From Lepiota brunneoincarnata (taxonomy: Eukaryota; Basidiomycota; Agaricomycetes; Agaricales; Agaricaceae), in the NCBI GenBank assembly GCA_023014365.1, contig JAEBUN010000012.1, positions 744,001 through 808,000 of the forward strand: 64,000 nucleotides of DNA, read 5' to 3'. Positions 32,417 to 42,418 of the stretch are shown in pieces. The position numbers were made by a program, and so were the translations under genes. Under the pieces are notes generated by a model, which did not search any database, was not told the DNA's origin, and saw only the letters and a list, made by a program, of their open reading frames with translations. Position 1 is the stretch's first letter. Each line of letters starts with the position of its first letter.

Positions 32417-33508
32417 TTGACTGTTTTCCCTAAGCTTAGGAGGATTACACTCTCCTCGAGCATAAGTTGGTAACACAGCCCGTTCTCTGGTATTTGGGTC
32501 CGTAATAACCAAGGTTTGCTCGCCACTGGTGCTATTCCTGACTTCGCTAGCCGTCATTACATCAAAGGGTCGTCCCAAGAGTACTCGATACGTGGGGTTA
32601 CGAACGATGTGAACTTGCAAATAGATTGTGACTCCCCCGCAGGTAAAGCCTACGTTCTTTGCCAGTCCACAAGTCTTTTCAACCTGCCCATTCGCACTCT
32701 GCAAACTTATCGTAGTATCTGGATCCCAAGAAACTTGACATGCAATCGCCGCTTCCTGACTCATGGAGACGATCTGTGACCCGCTATCTAGCAAGGCCTC
32801 TTCCTGCCGAATCCCATTTATCAGAGTTGGCACTACTCTCAACGGCTCGCATTCTTTCGCAATAAACACTTGCCGTCCCCTGTCTCTTCGAGGAAGTGAC
32901 TCCAAGTACTGCATGATTGGATCCTGCGCTACCCAGGCTTGGGTTGCCGAGCCTTCTCGGAGCACTGTATCATACTTCCGAGTGCCGTCTGCTAGCTCCG
33001 TTATCATGACTTGTACTGGCCCACTATTAATCTCTATATCTTCTGTATCATCGTCCCAGGGCCCTACTCCTGCTATTAAGCTTTGACTTGTGGGTACCCG
33101 TTTTCTCATAATGCGCTCCCTATAAGCGTTCCTGTATATCGGTGACAATGCCAAGAGTTCTCCATGCGATACTGAGGCTTCTCGCTTCAATACCCTGCTG
33201 AGTACTTCCTCCACATCGACACTCCTCTCTATAGGGGCCTGGTGCTTATACGCAGGCTCCTTCTTAGATGGTTCCATCCTTCTGACAGGCAACGGTGGCA
33301 CCTCAACGACCGGGCGCAGTGGTTTCACATTTCTATATGGTAATTCCCCTGCTGCGGCACGCACTGGTTCCTCCGTTGTCTGCCCTATTTCCTCATTTTC
33401 TGATTCTTCTGATCGCTCGGAATCCGACGCGTCCTCAGGAGTCTGTCCTCTGGCGAAGGCGACCTTCTTCTTCAGAGCCGGCTCCTTCCTCGAACCCTTT
33501 AGAAACCC
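32390..33508 (-). CDS. Element G pro: aspartic protease ORF in -1 frame
   Basis: An open frame of about 377 codons between gag and pol. The N-terminal half is charged ([14 protein letters not shown], later [20 protein letters not shown]). The protease active site is [14 protein letters not shown] (about 32760-32800), followed by [11 protein letters not shown] as in pepsin-like retroviral proteases. It overlaps gag by 10 nt and pol by 27 nt, each time in -1. The first codon read after the slip replaces an ATG start. Confidence 0.85.
   Translation of the reverse strand, partial: GFLKGSRKEPALKKKVAFARGQTPEDASDSERSEESENEEIGQTTEEPVRAAAGELPYRNVKPLRPVVEVPPLPVRRMEPSKKEPAYKHQAPIERSVDVEEVLSRVLKREASVSHGELLALSPIYRNAYRERIMRKRVPTSQSLIAGVGPWDDDTEDIEINSGPVQVMITELADGTRKYDTVLREGSATQAWVAQDPIMQYLESLPRRDRGRQVFIAKECEPLRVVPTLINGIRQEEALLDSGSQIVSMSQEAAIACQVSWDPDTTISLQSANGQVEKTCGLAKNVGFTCGGVTIYLQVHIVRNPTYRVLLGRPFDVMTASEVRNSTSGEQTLVITDPNTRERAVLPTYARGECNPPKLRENSQNFQETSMS
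32411..32417 (-). promoter_or_regulatory. Candidate -1 frameshift site, pro to pol
   Basis: On the minus strand A_AAT_TTT fits X_XXY_YYZ in the pro frame, six codons before the pro stop (32390-32392). A -1 slip leads directly into the pol frame. Confidence 0.6.
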
Positions 33509-35511
33509 GACTCCGAGTTCCAAGTCTTCGCGCCACTCCTGGTGTCCAAATACTGGCTTGCCGAGGGCGTACCATCCGTCAGACCACTAAGCTTAGCCTG
33601 TATCTGGGCCAATTGCTCGGCCAAAGACTGTATCTCGACGTTATCATCCTTTCTTGTCATAAGCTTAACCTTTGGGGTACTCCCAGCGTGGATGGCAGCT
33701 GTCTCCAACATTTCCATGCGCTGCTTCAGACGGCGGATTTCTTCTTCCGCTGGCGACCTTTGGTTTTCTGACCTCGGGAACGCTCTCTGTGCAAACACTG
33801 CTGACGTTGGTACTTGCGGTAACTCAGGCTCAACCTCCGGCAGTTCTGGTATCTGAACGAAGAGTTGTCCCTTTGTCGCATAGTACTTTGCCACTTTCTC
33901 TTTAATAGGCCCTTCTCCTCGAGGGATACTCGAGCCGTCTCCCATATATATTTTGTTCCCTTCGACTCTAATTCGGCCGGCTTGTTTATCCGCCTCCATG
34001 TCCGGGCAGAATAACCAACTATGCCCTAATAACCAGCAGTAGAAACACTTGCGATCGGAAAGCGACCCTGCCGGCCCACTTCCAGTATTCCTCTGGGCGT
34101 GATTATAACCGGCATGATTATGTCCGTCTTTCGCCGAGCTCTCTAAATATGTTTTTAAGGTATGCCCCTGGATATTCATGAGGTCCTTAAGCTCAGCGAG
34201 GCCACCTGCCATCTGCGAGACTTCATCCTGAAATTTCTGCTTTAAGCTTTGCAGTTCTCGCTTTACCACCGGGTCATAAGTCCCTGTTCCGGACGTCGCA
34301 GGTGGATGGCTCATCGATGCCGAGTTTACCGGCCTCAAATCCTGATGAAGGGATCGCATAAGTGTTTTGCCAATCGAAATTTCGACAGCTTTATCCACGA
34401 CAATCCTCCAATCATAGGGGTCCTCTTCGCGTAAATCCTTCGCAGTCAGTGCCGACCCATCACTTGTGGTTCTACGCGCCCCGGTGATCGCTAATCTCGC
34501 ATTGAGCACATCCTGGAACACCGAGTCCAGTGCGCTCGTAAATAACTCGACTAGCTCTCGGTTCGAGACTACCGCCGGCGACTTTAGACACTTCTCTGCT
34601 TCGAGAATGAATCGCCTTTTAAAGTCCAAGACTTTATGCTCCTCATTCATCGCAATGCCTCTACTCTCTGCGCAGAGTTCCCTCAAGCGTCGCACTGAGC
34701 CCTGCTCGGCTGCCACAGCCTCGGGATACTCTTTCTTTAATCTCTCTACAAAGCCTGTCCAGCTTCCTGCTAAGAACTCCGCAAAACTCATCCACTCTTC
34801 ACGGATATCCTGGTCCACATATGACACCGCCCAATTTATTCTTTCTGCCTCGTCCGTCGTCTTCGTTATCGTGAAGAGACGTTCCAGCGTCCAGAGATAA
34901 TTTCTCAATGTCTGTGGTTTTGATGCATCCCACCTGGGAGCATTATTGCTAAAGGGAATTGGCATACGCTCGTGTCCCATTTTTCTAGCTGTAGTCGTCG
35001 TCGACGGCGTAGTTTGGTTTGTCTGTACAGTCGGAGTTGACTGTGATATCTGTGGTACCGTGGGGGCACCAAAAGGGTTCGTATGAAACGAGTTTTGGTT
35101 TGGTAACGCTAAGCTTAGCGTAGGAACGGTCTGACCGTCCTGGTTTTCGGTGTGCAGAATATGCGCTATGTTGCGAGCTGAGGCTGGAAGCCTTATAGTA
35201 ATTCTGGGAGCAGTAGAGATCGGTGGTACAGCTTCTCTCAATACTGCAACTGCTGAACCACTCGCTGTGTTCGCAGCTAAAGCGCTAACGGGATCTTTTC
35301 GCTTTCGAGAGGTACTAGCGGCGATGAGGCCTTCAGAACCTTCTGGACGATTGGAATTCCTAGTAGTTCTCTGTTTTGGTGGGTCGACCTTCCTGAGACT
35401 GCTCTCGAAGGACGTTTTGGGTGACTTTACGGTCTTTGCTTGAACCTTTTTCTGCTTCGCAGGTGAAAGGCGGGCCAGTGTCCAAGTCTTTTGGTGTTTG
35501 TCTCGTGAAAT
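33499..35511 (-). CDS. Element G gag with zinc knuckle
   Basis: Open from a TGA at 35512-35514 down to TAA at 33499-33501. No ATG occurs until MGHERMPIPF at 34980, so either that Met starts a protein of about 494 aa, or a non-AUG start or upstream exon supplies the basic N-terminal part (KQKKVQAK..., SRKRKD). Domains: retrotransposon gag (WDASKPQTLRNYLWTLERLF...ERLKKEYPEA), a knuckle CFYCWLLGHSWLFC (CX2CX4HX4C, about 34015-34060), then a helical C-terminus (EEEIRRLKQRMEMLE). Ends at a G_GGT_TTC slippery heptamer. Confidence 0.85.
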   Translation of the reverse strand: MSRDKHQKTWTLARLSPAKQKKVQAKTVKSPKTSFESSLRKVDPPKQRTTRNSNRPEGSEGLIAASTSRKRKDPVSALAANTASGSAVAVLREAVPPISTAPRITIRLPASARNIAHILHTENQDGQTVPTLSLALPNQNSFHTNPFGAPTVPQISQSTPTVQTNQTTPSTTTTARKMGHERMPIPFSNNAPRWDASKPQTLRNYLWTLERLFTITKTTDEAERINWAVSYVDQDIREEWMSFAEFLAGSWTGFVERLKKEYPEAVAAEQGSVRRLRELCAESRGIAMNEEHKVLDFKRRFILEAEKCLKSPAVVSNRELVELFTSALDSVFQDVLNARLAITGARRTTSDGSALTAKDLREEDPYDWRIVVDKAVEISIGKTLMRSLHQDLRPVNSASMSHPPATSGTGTYDPVVKRELQSLKQKFQDEVSQMAGGLAELKDLMNIQGHTLKTYLESSAKDGHNHAGYNHAQRNTGSGPAGSLSDRKCFYCWLLGHSWLFCPDMEADKQAGRIRVEGNKIYMGDGSSIPRGEGPIKEKVAKYYATKGQLFVQIPELPEVEPELPQVPTSAVFAQRAFPRSENQRSPAEEEIRRLKQRMEMLETAAIHAGSTPKVKLMTRKDDNVEIQSLAEQLAQIQAKLSGLTDGTPSASQYLDTRSGAKTWNSESGF
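33502..33508 (-). promoter_or_regulatory. Candidate -1 frameshift site, gag to pro
   Basis: On the minus strand G_GGT_TTC immediately precedes the gag stop TAA and fits X_XXY_YYZ in the gag frame; a -1 slip enters the pro frame ([10 protein letters not shown]). Confidence 0.65.
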
Positions 35512-35527
35512 TCAACTGAAAACCCCC

Positions 35528-35543
35528 CTCGCGGTGGGCTCCA
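35528..35543 (-). other. Candidate primer-binding site of element G
   Basis: The minus strand reads TGGAGCCCACCGCGAG starting 2 nt after the 5' LTR end, the usual TGG start of a tRNA-type primer-binding site. I could not assign the tRNA. Confidence 0.5.
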
Positions 35544-35545
35544 GA

Positions 35546-36845
35546 TGAAAAGGTAGAAACGTTTGTAGGTTTTAAATATAGATCGTGGGCTTGTTTTCAC
35601 TAAGCTTAGCCGAAGTTCGATAAGCTTAAGCTAATACAAGTGGAACGAGATAGATAATGAACAGTTTCGTCTTTTAGGGTGTTCTGGGGGTGCGTTCTGA
35701 CAGCGAAATTCAAGAGAGTAGTGTTTTAGAGGTTAACGAACAGCCGTTGAAGTTATCTTAGCCGTACGGTGCAACAATGAAAGGACAATCCCTGTCAATT
35801 CAAAGCGCGGGGTCTCTGGTCTCTGGTCTCTGGTTTCTGAACTCTGGTCTCTGTCTCTGTCTCTGTCTCTAGCACTCTGGAACTCTAAACTCTGAACTCT
35901 GGTCTCTGTCTCTGTCTCTGGGTTGGTCGACGACCGAAGAAATCACACTTAACGACGCACACTAAATAGCCCTCTGAAACCGTTCTTGATCACGGCTCAC
36001 AGACTTGCGTGTGGAAGTGGGGGTGAGACCTCTTGCTTCTCCACGAACAAGTGTGACCGTATTTATATTGTTTAGATACATACGAGAGATAGTAAATATG
36101 AAATAGAAAACAATAAGCTTAATTGTTACAGGCACTGTAGAACATTTTGGAAGGTTCGGCAGCATTTCTACCTTGCCCTGGGTTATGGGTTTTTCTCTGA
36201 TTAACGAATGGCAATCCAGCCAGACGTGTTTCGTGCTCGTCTGCATTATTCTGCGTCCACGCGAGCGCGTTAAGACTCCGGATCAATTATGATCGGAATG
36301 TATAGCGGATGGACAGTCCCTTGATCCATTGTAATTAATCTCAGTTAAGCAATAGGCCGAGGTGCCGGGACCCACAAAGCACTCGTTAATTAGGAGTCTT
36401 TGATATTTCTAGGGTTTTGGGCATCGGGTGTCGCCTCCCGAACGTTGAACGTTCCATTCCGTGGTCCGGTCATCATTATTGGGCTCGCTTTTGACGTAAT
36501 ACTCCTGCGACAGCCGCTAGGTACATTCTTTATATTCAAACGCATCCGGGTTCATCAGAAAACTGCTCGTAAGGTCCCTTGATGCGACCGGAGTATACTC
36601 GATAGACTATGTAGAGTCCTGAATCCCTCTGGAAAGTGTTCCGATAGTTTGGTTCACTAAGCTTAGTGATAATGAACTGGTTTGAACACTTCCAAGGCTC
36701 GAATATCCTCAATTCGGTCGAACTGGCTACTATGGGACATAGTACCAATCCTCTATAGAGTTCTTTAATGATATAGCCAATGATTCTATGTAGAGAATCG
36801 TTCCGGAGTACGGAATTCATGTATAGGCGTGAAATCGGCGTATCA
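35546..36845 (-). repeat. Element G 5' LTR
   Basis: 1300 bp, minus strand TGATACGCC...CCTTTTCA; near-identical to 22904-24188 with an extra segment in the TCTCTG repeat tract (about 35813-35922). Four TAAGCTTA copies at the same relative positions as in the 3' LTR. Confidence 0.92.
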
Positions 36846-37977
36846 GCGGGGTACGGGCGTCGGGTATGGGTTGTGGAGGTAGTTGTTTCTAGTCGTAGCC
36901 GTGACCATCGTAGGTGTAGTTGTAATCGTTGTATTGGCCGTCGCCAATAATATCGTACATTCGTCCAAAGGTATAGGGATAGTGTTGTGCCGTCCTTTCG
37001 AGTGCGGCATTGCGTCGGTTTTGATGGTAGACGGGGCATGTGTGCATGTAGTGACCGGGTGCGGGGCGATTGCAGTGGTGGCAGGTATAGAGGGGGCAAC
37101 TATGAGCCCAGTGACCTTCTTGGTGGCATTGGAAGCAACAATTTCTTCCAACATCATACGAGCGGACTGTTGCGGTTTGGGGTGTGGGGGTGGGGTTGGT
37201 GCGATGTTGGGGTGGTCGTTGGGGTAAGGGGTGGGTCTCTTGTTGTTGACAGGCTTCCATTCGGCGGGTGAAGTCATCCACTGTTTGTTGTCGAGTTCAG
37301 GGTGGTGGTGCAGAGGTGGGGGGTACGATAATAGGCGAGGTAGTAGGGCTTGGAGGTTGTTCAGGTCGAACTTGTCGGTGGGTAGAGTGTACAGGGACTT
37401 GTCGGGCCGGTCTGTCAGTTGGCGTAGGTTGAATCATACTAGGGATTGTGGGTGCAATCCGTATACTGGTTGTGGAGCTGCAATGCTCGGTGAAGATTCG
37501 GCGGAAGGTGGGGTCGGCCCACAGGCGGTTGAACGTGTTTTGATTTGCTTCTTTGACTTTTTCAACGCTTTGTTCGAGACCGCGGAGGCAGAGGAGGTTT
37601 TTGTGGAGTTGGAAGAAGCCATCACAAACTTCTGTTGATACTGCTGGCATTGGTGCGATAAGAAGCAAAAAGACGAGGGTAGAGGCACTGTCGACTTCGT
37701 TAATATAGTCGCTAACAGAAGCGACGAGCGGGGGAGTGGGGACGGTGGTTGGCGTTTCTGTGACGGGTGGAATGGGACTGGGGGGAGTGGTCTGTCGTGG
37801 TATGCAGTGTGGGGGCGGTGTGTCTTCAGTGGTATTAAGAGTGCTTTCGACGAGGAATTGATATAGGATGTGGTTGGAGTCAGGTTGTGCGGACGAGGAT
37901 CTGGTTGTTCCATCTAACATAGGTGGAGTAGAAATAAGGGCAGATTCGGATGGGAGTGAACGGACGGAAGAAGGCAT
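36846..37977 (-). pseudogene. Element D2 third ORF with tandem zinc knuckles
   Basis: ATG at 37977; the frame is interrupted only by one TGA (about 37297, a likely former CGA) and ends at 36889 (DGHGYD), about 360 aa. The N-terminus is Pro/Thr/Ser-rich, the middle helical (GLEQSVEKVKEANQ...), and the C-terminus holds CFQCHQEGHWAHSC (CX2CX4HX4C) and CHHCNRPAPGHYMHTC (CX2CX6HX4C). It starts 110 bp downstream of the chromodomain ORF. No signal peptide or membrane segment. Homologous layout in elements A and F. The 3' LTR of D2 is missing; element G follows at 36845. Confidence 0.65.
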
Positions 37978-38087
37978 TGTGCTGTTAACTGAGGCGATGT
38001 GATTTATTTACGGTAAGGGTGGCGGCGAGAACAACGTGGTTTCTTTGTGGCTTTAAGAGAACGAATGACAGGCGTGTTTTCGTTGTT

Positions 38088-38606
38088 TCAGTCGAGTCCT
38101 TTGAGTTGTTTGTACTCCATCAAGAATGCTACTGCATCTCCTTCATCTTCCATTTCGGGGATAACTTGTCCATCCATAGTTTCGGGTCTGATTTCATCGG
38201 GTACCGATTTAAAATGGGACTCGGGTTCCCATGTATTTTCAGATTCGGGCCATCCGAGCCATTTAACTAGGTATTCAAGGCAGTTTCGTCGTTTTCGGTG
38301 GTTTAGTATGGCTTCGATTTCGTATACTTGTTCGCCTTCGACTGTGAGGGGTGGTGGTCGAATGTAATTGGGTCCATACATTTCAGTTTTGGTATACGGC
38401 ATGAGGAGTTGGGCGTGGAATACAGGGTGGATTTTCCAACGTTTGGGAAGTTCGAGTCAATATGAAACAGGGGATAAAATGTTGAGAATGCGGAATGGTC
38501 TGAGACGTTTGGGGGCCATTTTGCGCGTGACATATGGGGTATTTAAGTTCTGGGCGTCAAGCCAAACCATTTGATTTTTGTGGAATGGGGTAAACTTTGA
38601 TTGACG
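38088..38606 (-). pseudogene. Element D2 integrase C-terminus and chromodomain
   Basis: The minus strand reads NQMVWLDAQNLNTP, KWPPNVSDHSAF (frame-shifted GPF region near 38400-38530), then [26 protein letters not shown] and [10 protein letters not shown]: a chromodomain (about 38160-38330). A TGA lies near 38458 (SS-YETGD region). The ORF ends at 38088 with KQLKGLD. Confidence 0.85.
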
Positions 38607-39478
38607 TCAATTTTCCATGTGTTTCATGGCAGTTTCGTGTGCGGTTTTGGCGTTTCGGTGGTATAGATCGATTAATTCCATGCGATTGTTGACAGTGGGG
38701 GATTTGGTTTCAAGGAGAACAGTGGGAAGTGCTTTCGGTTGTATTCCCATAATGATTTTGAACGGTGTTTGTTTTCGCAAGGCATGCGGTCGGCTATTGT
38801 ATGCGAATTCGAGGAGGGGGAGAGCCTGTGACCAGTTCTCGGGGTGATGCGAACAAAAGATGGAGAGGTACGCTTGGGGTTCCTGGTGTGAACGTTCAGT
38901 TGCTCCATCTGCTTTGGGATGATAGGCTGTGGTCATTGCGGGGGTTATTTCAAGTCGTTCTAACAGTTTCTGGAATGACTGCGCGGTGAAGCGTGGGTCG
39001 CGGTCGGATATGAACGTTCGGGTAGGCCATAACATGGGTAAACCTTATTTAGAATGATGTTGGCTATGTCATCGGCGGTTGCGGTTTTGTTGGTACGGGT
39101 GAGAATTACCCCCTTCAAAAGTCCATGGTCCACAATGGACAGAATCGAGTCAAAACCTGCAGAGGGAGGGAGGTCGGTAATGAGATCCATCGCAATCTGG
39201 GCAAATGGGCGGTTCGATTCAGGTGCAGGGATAGGGGTAAAGGCAGGCTTGGCAGGGTGGCGGTTAATTTTAAACTGTTGACAGTCGGCGCATCCTTTGA
39301 CATAATCATGTGTGAAACTGGCCATACCGGGCCAGTAGAAATCACGTTCCAATGCATGAAGGGTCGTATCGATACCGGGGTGTCCCGCGGTGGGGGAATT
39401 ATGATACTTCCATATGATACGTTGGCAGAGTTCAAGGTCTTCCGGTGGTACGGTCCTACATACCATTGTAGGTAACAA
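38607..39478 (-). pseudogene. Element D2 integrase core
   Basis: H2C2 (KYHNSPTAGHPGI...GCADCQQFK), MDLITDLP, SDRDPRFTAQSF and DGATERSHQE give a complete DDE set. A 1-nt deletion relative to D1 near 39015 shifts the frame (GLPERSYPTATH against GLPKRIISDCNP), and four extra bases near 39462-39470 break the link to RNase H, so the copy is not autonomous. Confidence 0.88.
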
Positions 39479-40193
39479 TCAGACCTTTTGGGGTTCGTGT
39501 CACGGAATATCGGGAATCCGTTGGGGTGTAAGGGGCGGTTAAGAGGGTGGTAATTTGTTCGGTGGTATGTGGGTCATAGGTATTGTGGCAGAGGATATCG
39601 TCACGTGTTTCTTGGTCGACGGTATTAATAAATATAGCATTGGGCAACATGGTTACGGATTTGTTGTCCTCGTCCTCATCAGGGATGTGATCGGGACGTT
39701 GGGAAAGAGCGTCGGCAGCAGGTATTTTTGATCCAGGGACATGTTCAATTTGAAGATTAAAGCGGGAGAGAAATTGATGCCAGCGGGCCTGGCGTCGGTT
39801 TATGTCCTGCAGTTTCTTCCAGTAAGTAAGGTTTTGGTGATCGGTACGAACTTTAACGGGGAAAGGTCCTCCTTCTAGATAATGATGCCATTCTCCTAGG
39901 GCGTGAATAATAGCAAGTAGTTTGCGGTCGTGAATATCATAATTTCGTTCAGCGGGTGTGAGGGTTTTCGATAGAAAAGCCACAGGATGATGTTGATTAT
40001 TAATATTGGTTTGATAAAGTACGGCTCTGGTTGCGTATTTTGAAGCGTCGCATTCGATTTTGAACGGTTTTGATTGGTTGGGCATTGTAAGCACGGGTTG
40101 CTTTGAAAACCGAAGTTTCAAAGCATCAAACAAGTCTCGACATTTGTCAGTCCATTTGAACAGTCGTTTGGTTGACATAAGAGCATTAAGGGG
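39456..40193 (-). pseudogene. Element D2 RNase H
   Basis: Open frame with FKIECDASKYATRAVLYQ, DRKLLAIIHALGEW and [10 protein letters not shown], then HVPGSKIPAADALSQRPDHIPDEDEDN. Separated from RT by a TGA at about 40186. Confidence 0.88.
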
Positions 40194-41045
40194 TCAGGTA
40201 ATAGCAGAATAACCGTGAATGAACTTCCGATAGAAGTTGCAAAATCCTATGAATTTACGGACGTCCTTAGTACATTTCGGTACGGGCCATTGGGCGATTC
40301 CGGCTAGTTTGACGGGGTCCATCTCAATTTTATCGGGCGTGATGATCATACTGAGGTACTCCATGCAGTCGCGATAGAATTCGCATTTCTCGGTCTTGAG
40401 ATAGATGTCGTTCAAGGCCAAACACTCAAGAACTTCTTCCATAATGCGGTCGTGTTCCTCTTGGGTATGAGCAAAAATGAGAATGTCGTCCATGTATACG
40501 ACAATTCCTCCTTTACGGATCGGGGACGCCAGGATGTCGTCCATAAATGCTTGAAAAGTTGCGGGGGAATTGCACATTCCAAAGAACATAACGGTTGGTT
40601 CGAATAGTCCAAGTGGGGTGTTGAACGCTCCTTTCCATTCGTCTCCCTTTTTGATACAAATGTTGTTGTATCCGGCACAGACATCAAGTTTGGAAAATAT
40701 GTGGGCTCCTTTAAGTTTATCCATAATCTCGGTAACCATCGGGATTCGGTACGCGTTTTTGACCATATGTTTGTTGACATAGCGGTAATCTTGACAGGGG
40801 CGAAGTGAGCCATCCTTCTTATCGACAAAGAAGAACGGGGAGGCCATTGGGGACTTCAACGGGCAGATGTAACCTTTTCGGAGGTTTTCGGATATGAACT
40901 CTTTCAGAGAGTTGTCCTGGTTTGGGGAAAGTTTATAGGCCTTCATTGCGACGGGTTTGAATTTGGGCTTTAATTTGATAGCATGGTCGTAAGATTGTCG
41001 GGGGGGAATCATTTGGCAGCTTTCTTGCTGAAATGACTCAACCAT
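40194..41045 (-). pseudogene. Element D2 reverse transcriptase
   Basis: An open frame with all RT motifs: [52 protein letters not shown] and the catalytic YMDD (VVYMDDILIF, about 40480-40510). The domain is intact, but pol is broken downstream. Confidence 0.9.
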
Positions 41046-41823
41046 TGGTGGAATTGACAGGGAACTTTCATAGCGGGGTCGTCGACCTTTTTGTCTCCGT
41101 GTTTAATTGCAAGTTCTGTAGCCTGGCTAGTTCGGTTGATCTCGAGCTCGACATGAGCGAGTTCAGCGGGCGTACTAATGATCTGACGCATCTCAGACTC
41201 TAGAGAGAACTCTTCATAGTCCTCATCGAGGAGAGGTTCATAGATCGGTTCATGTGGGGTATAGGAGAATTTTCCTTTGGGGTTGAACATGTTTAGTCAG
41301 TCCATGGTGAGGATAGCAATGTTGATTGGTCGGTTGTTGTACGTCAAGTACTTGGGGTGGTGGTTGCACTTCTTTTCTTTTCTCCATTGGAACGTACGGC
41401 ATTTCCAATCGATTTTTGGGTTGACTTCATTAAGCCACGGGAAACCAAGAACCATTGGTTTCAATCCTGTTGCTGTGACATAGGCGGTGATGGGAGTTAA
41501 TTGACCATCAATTATCGTGCGGAAGGTAGAGTAATGGGTAATCATTCTGTTCAAGTTGTTTGATCCATTGCAATTGCGCATACTGATTGCTCGGGGAAGT
41601 TCTTGCTTCCATAGATGGTGCTCGGTGATGAAGTCGTCTGATATGAAGTTTCCTTGAGCTCCGGAGTCAAGGAGGGCGATAAGCGGGATGTCTTTTTGTT
41701 CTCTCAGGCTCTGCACCTTTAAGGGAAGATATATGGATTTATTGTTTGACGTAGATGCGAGAGTTACAACATTACAAGAGAGAGGGGAACTGGGAGGGGC
41801 TGGCGTCAAACAGAACCTCCGAA
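41009..41823 (-). pseudogene. Element D2 protease region
   Basis: DIPLIALLDSGAQGNFISDD (about 41650-41700) is the active site; KPMVLGFPWLNEVNP follows. A TGA after LTMD (41296) is shared with D1 at the same codon. The RT linker (YEPLLDEDYEEFSLESEMRQII) continues to 41009. Confidence 0.85.
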
Positions 41824-42418
41824 TCAAAAATTTGCAAATGGTTGCATAGTCGGGTCTTTGGACCAAGTCTCGTAGACTTCAACGGCTTTGGTTTTGGGAA
41901 TAGATTCGATGATAGACCGGATTTTAAGGGAAGCGTTTTGTATATTAGTCGCTTTATTGGTTTTCGGTTGCGGTCGGGCGATGTTGGGGCAAATGCGGGA
42001 AATGTGGCCGGGTTTAAGGCAGCGGAAGCATAAGCCTTTCTCGTAGGCACACTTTTCTTCGGGTGTAAAGATGGCATTGATGTCAATGTCGTCATTGTGG
42101 GGAAAATGATCTGGTTGGTCTTCTTCGGCTTCTTCATAATCGGGGTGTGGATCACCGGGGATATTAAAAGAAGGATAATATTCAGGACCTTCATTAAGGT
42201 ATGTGTTGTCGATCTCCATAGCGTTTGGATCACGTGATGGGCGAAACTGATAATGGCGATTTGGTCCAGTATAGGACGATTGCTGTTGCAGTTTACGGTA
42301 CGGTTGTTGCATACGATGGTAGTTATTGGCAGGAGCGGGACGTGGACGGAATCCTGGACATGGTCCGAGGATTGTAGAAGCGGTGCGCCAGTTGTGGTCG
42401 ATCTGGATAGCGCGACGG
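41824..42418 (-). pseudogene. Element D2 gag, C-terminal part with zinc knuckle
   Basis: From RRAIQIDHNWRTAS at the solo LTR junction through MQQPYRKLQQQSSYTGPN to the knuckle CFRCLKPGHISRIC (about 42000-42040) and the end NF at 41824. Joins 43720 after removal of the solo LTR. Confidence 0.85.

Larger units (their letters stand above)
22958..36665. repeat. Dispersed palindrome TAAGCTTA in element G (28 copies)
   Basis: Starts of perfect copies: 22958, 22978, 23457, 24001 (3' LTR); 24314, 25251, 26653, 27099, 27700, 27742, 28289, 28565 (cargo); 29024, 29774, 29939, 30132, 30185, 30725, 31991, 32310, 32431 (pro-pol); 33589, 33660, 35110 (gag); 35601, 35621, 36114, 36658 (5' LTR). Many extend to CTAAGCTTAG. 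In coding parts it appears in two reading frames (KL and LSL), so the constraint is on DNA rather than protein. Chance expectation for a given 8-mer in 13.9 kb is about 0.2. Confidence 0.9.
22904..36845 (-). mobile_element. Element G: 13.9-kb LTR retrotransposon with antisense cargo genes
   Basis: Minus-strand order: 5' LTR (36845-35546), candidate primer-binding site, gag, pro and pol in three successive -1 frames without any in-frame stop, then 4.4 kb with two plus-strand multi-exon genes, polypurine tract, 3' LTR (24188-22904). The LTRs differ at few positions and by about 15 bp in a TCTCTG repeat, so the copy looks young. The polypurine tract touching the 3' LTR places the cargo inside the element. 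The flanks are unrelated (Copia on the left, D2 on the right) and the 4-bp neighbours GCGC and GCGG do not match perfectly. A solo LTR of the family is at 42419-43719. Confidence 0.88.
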
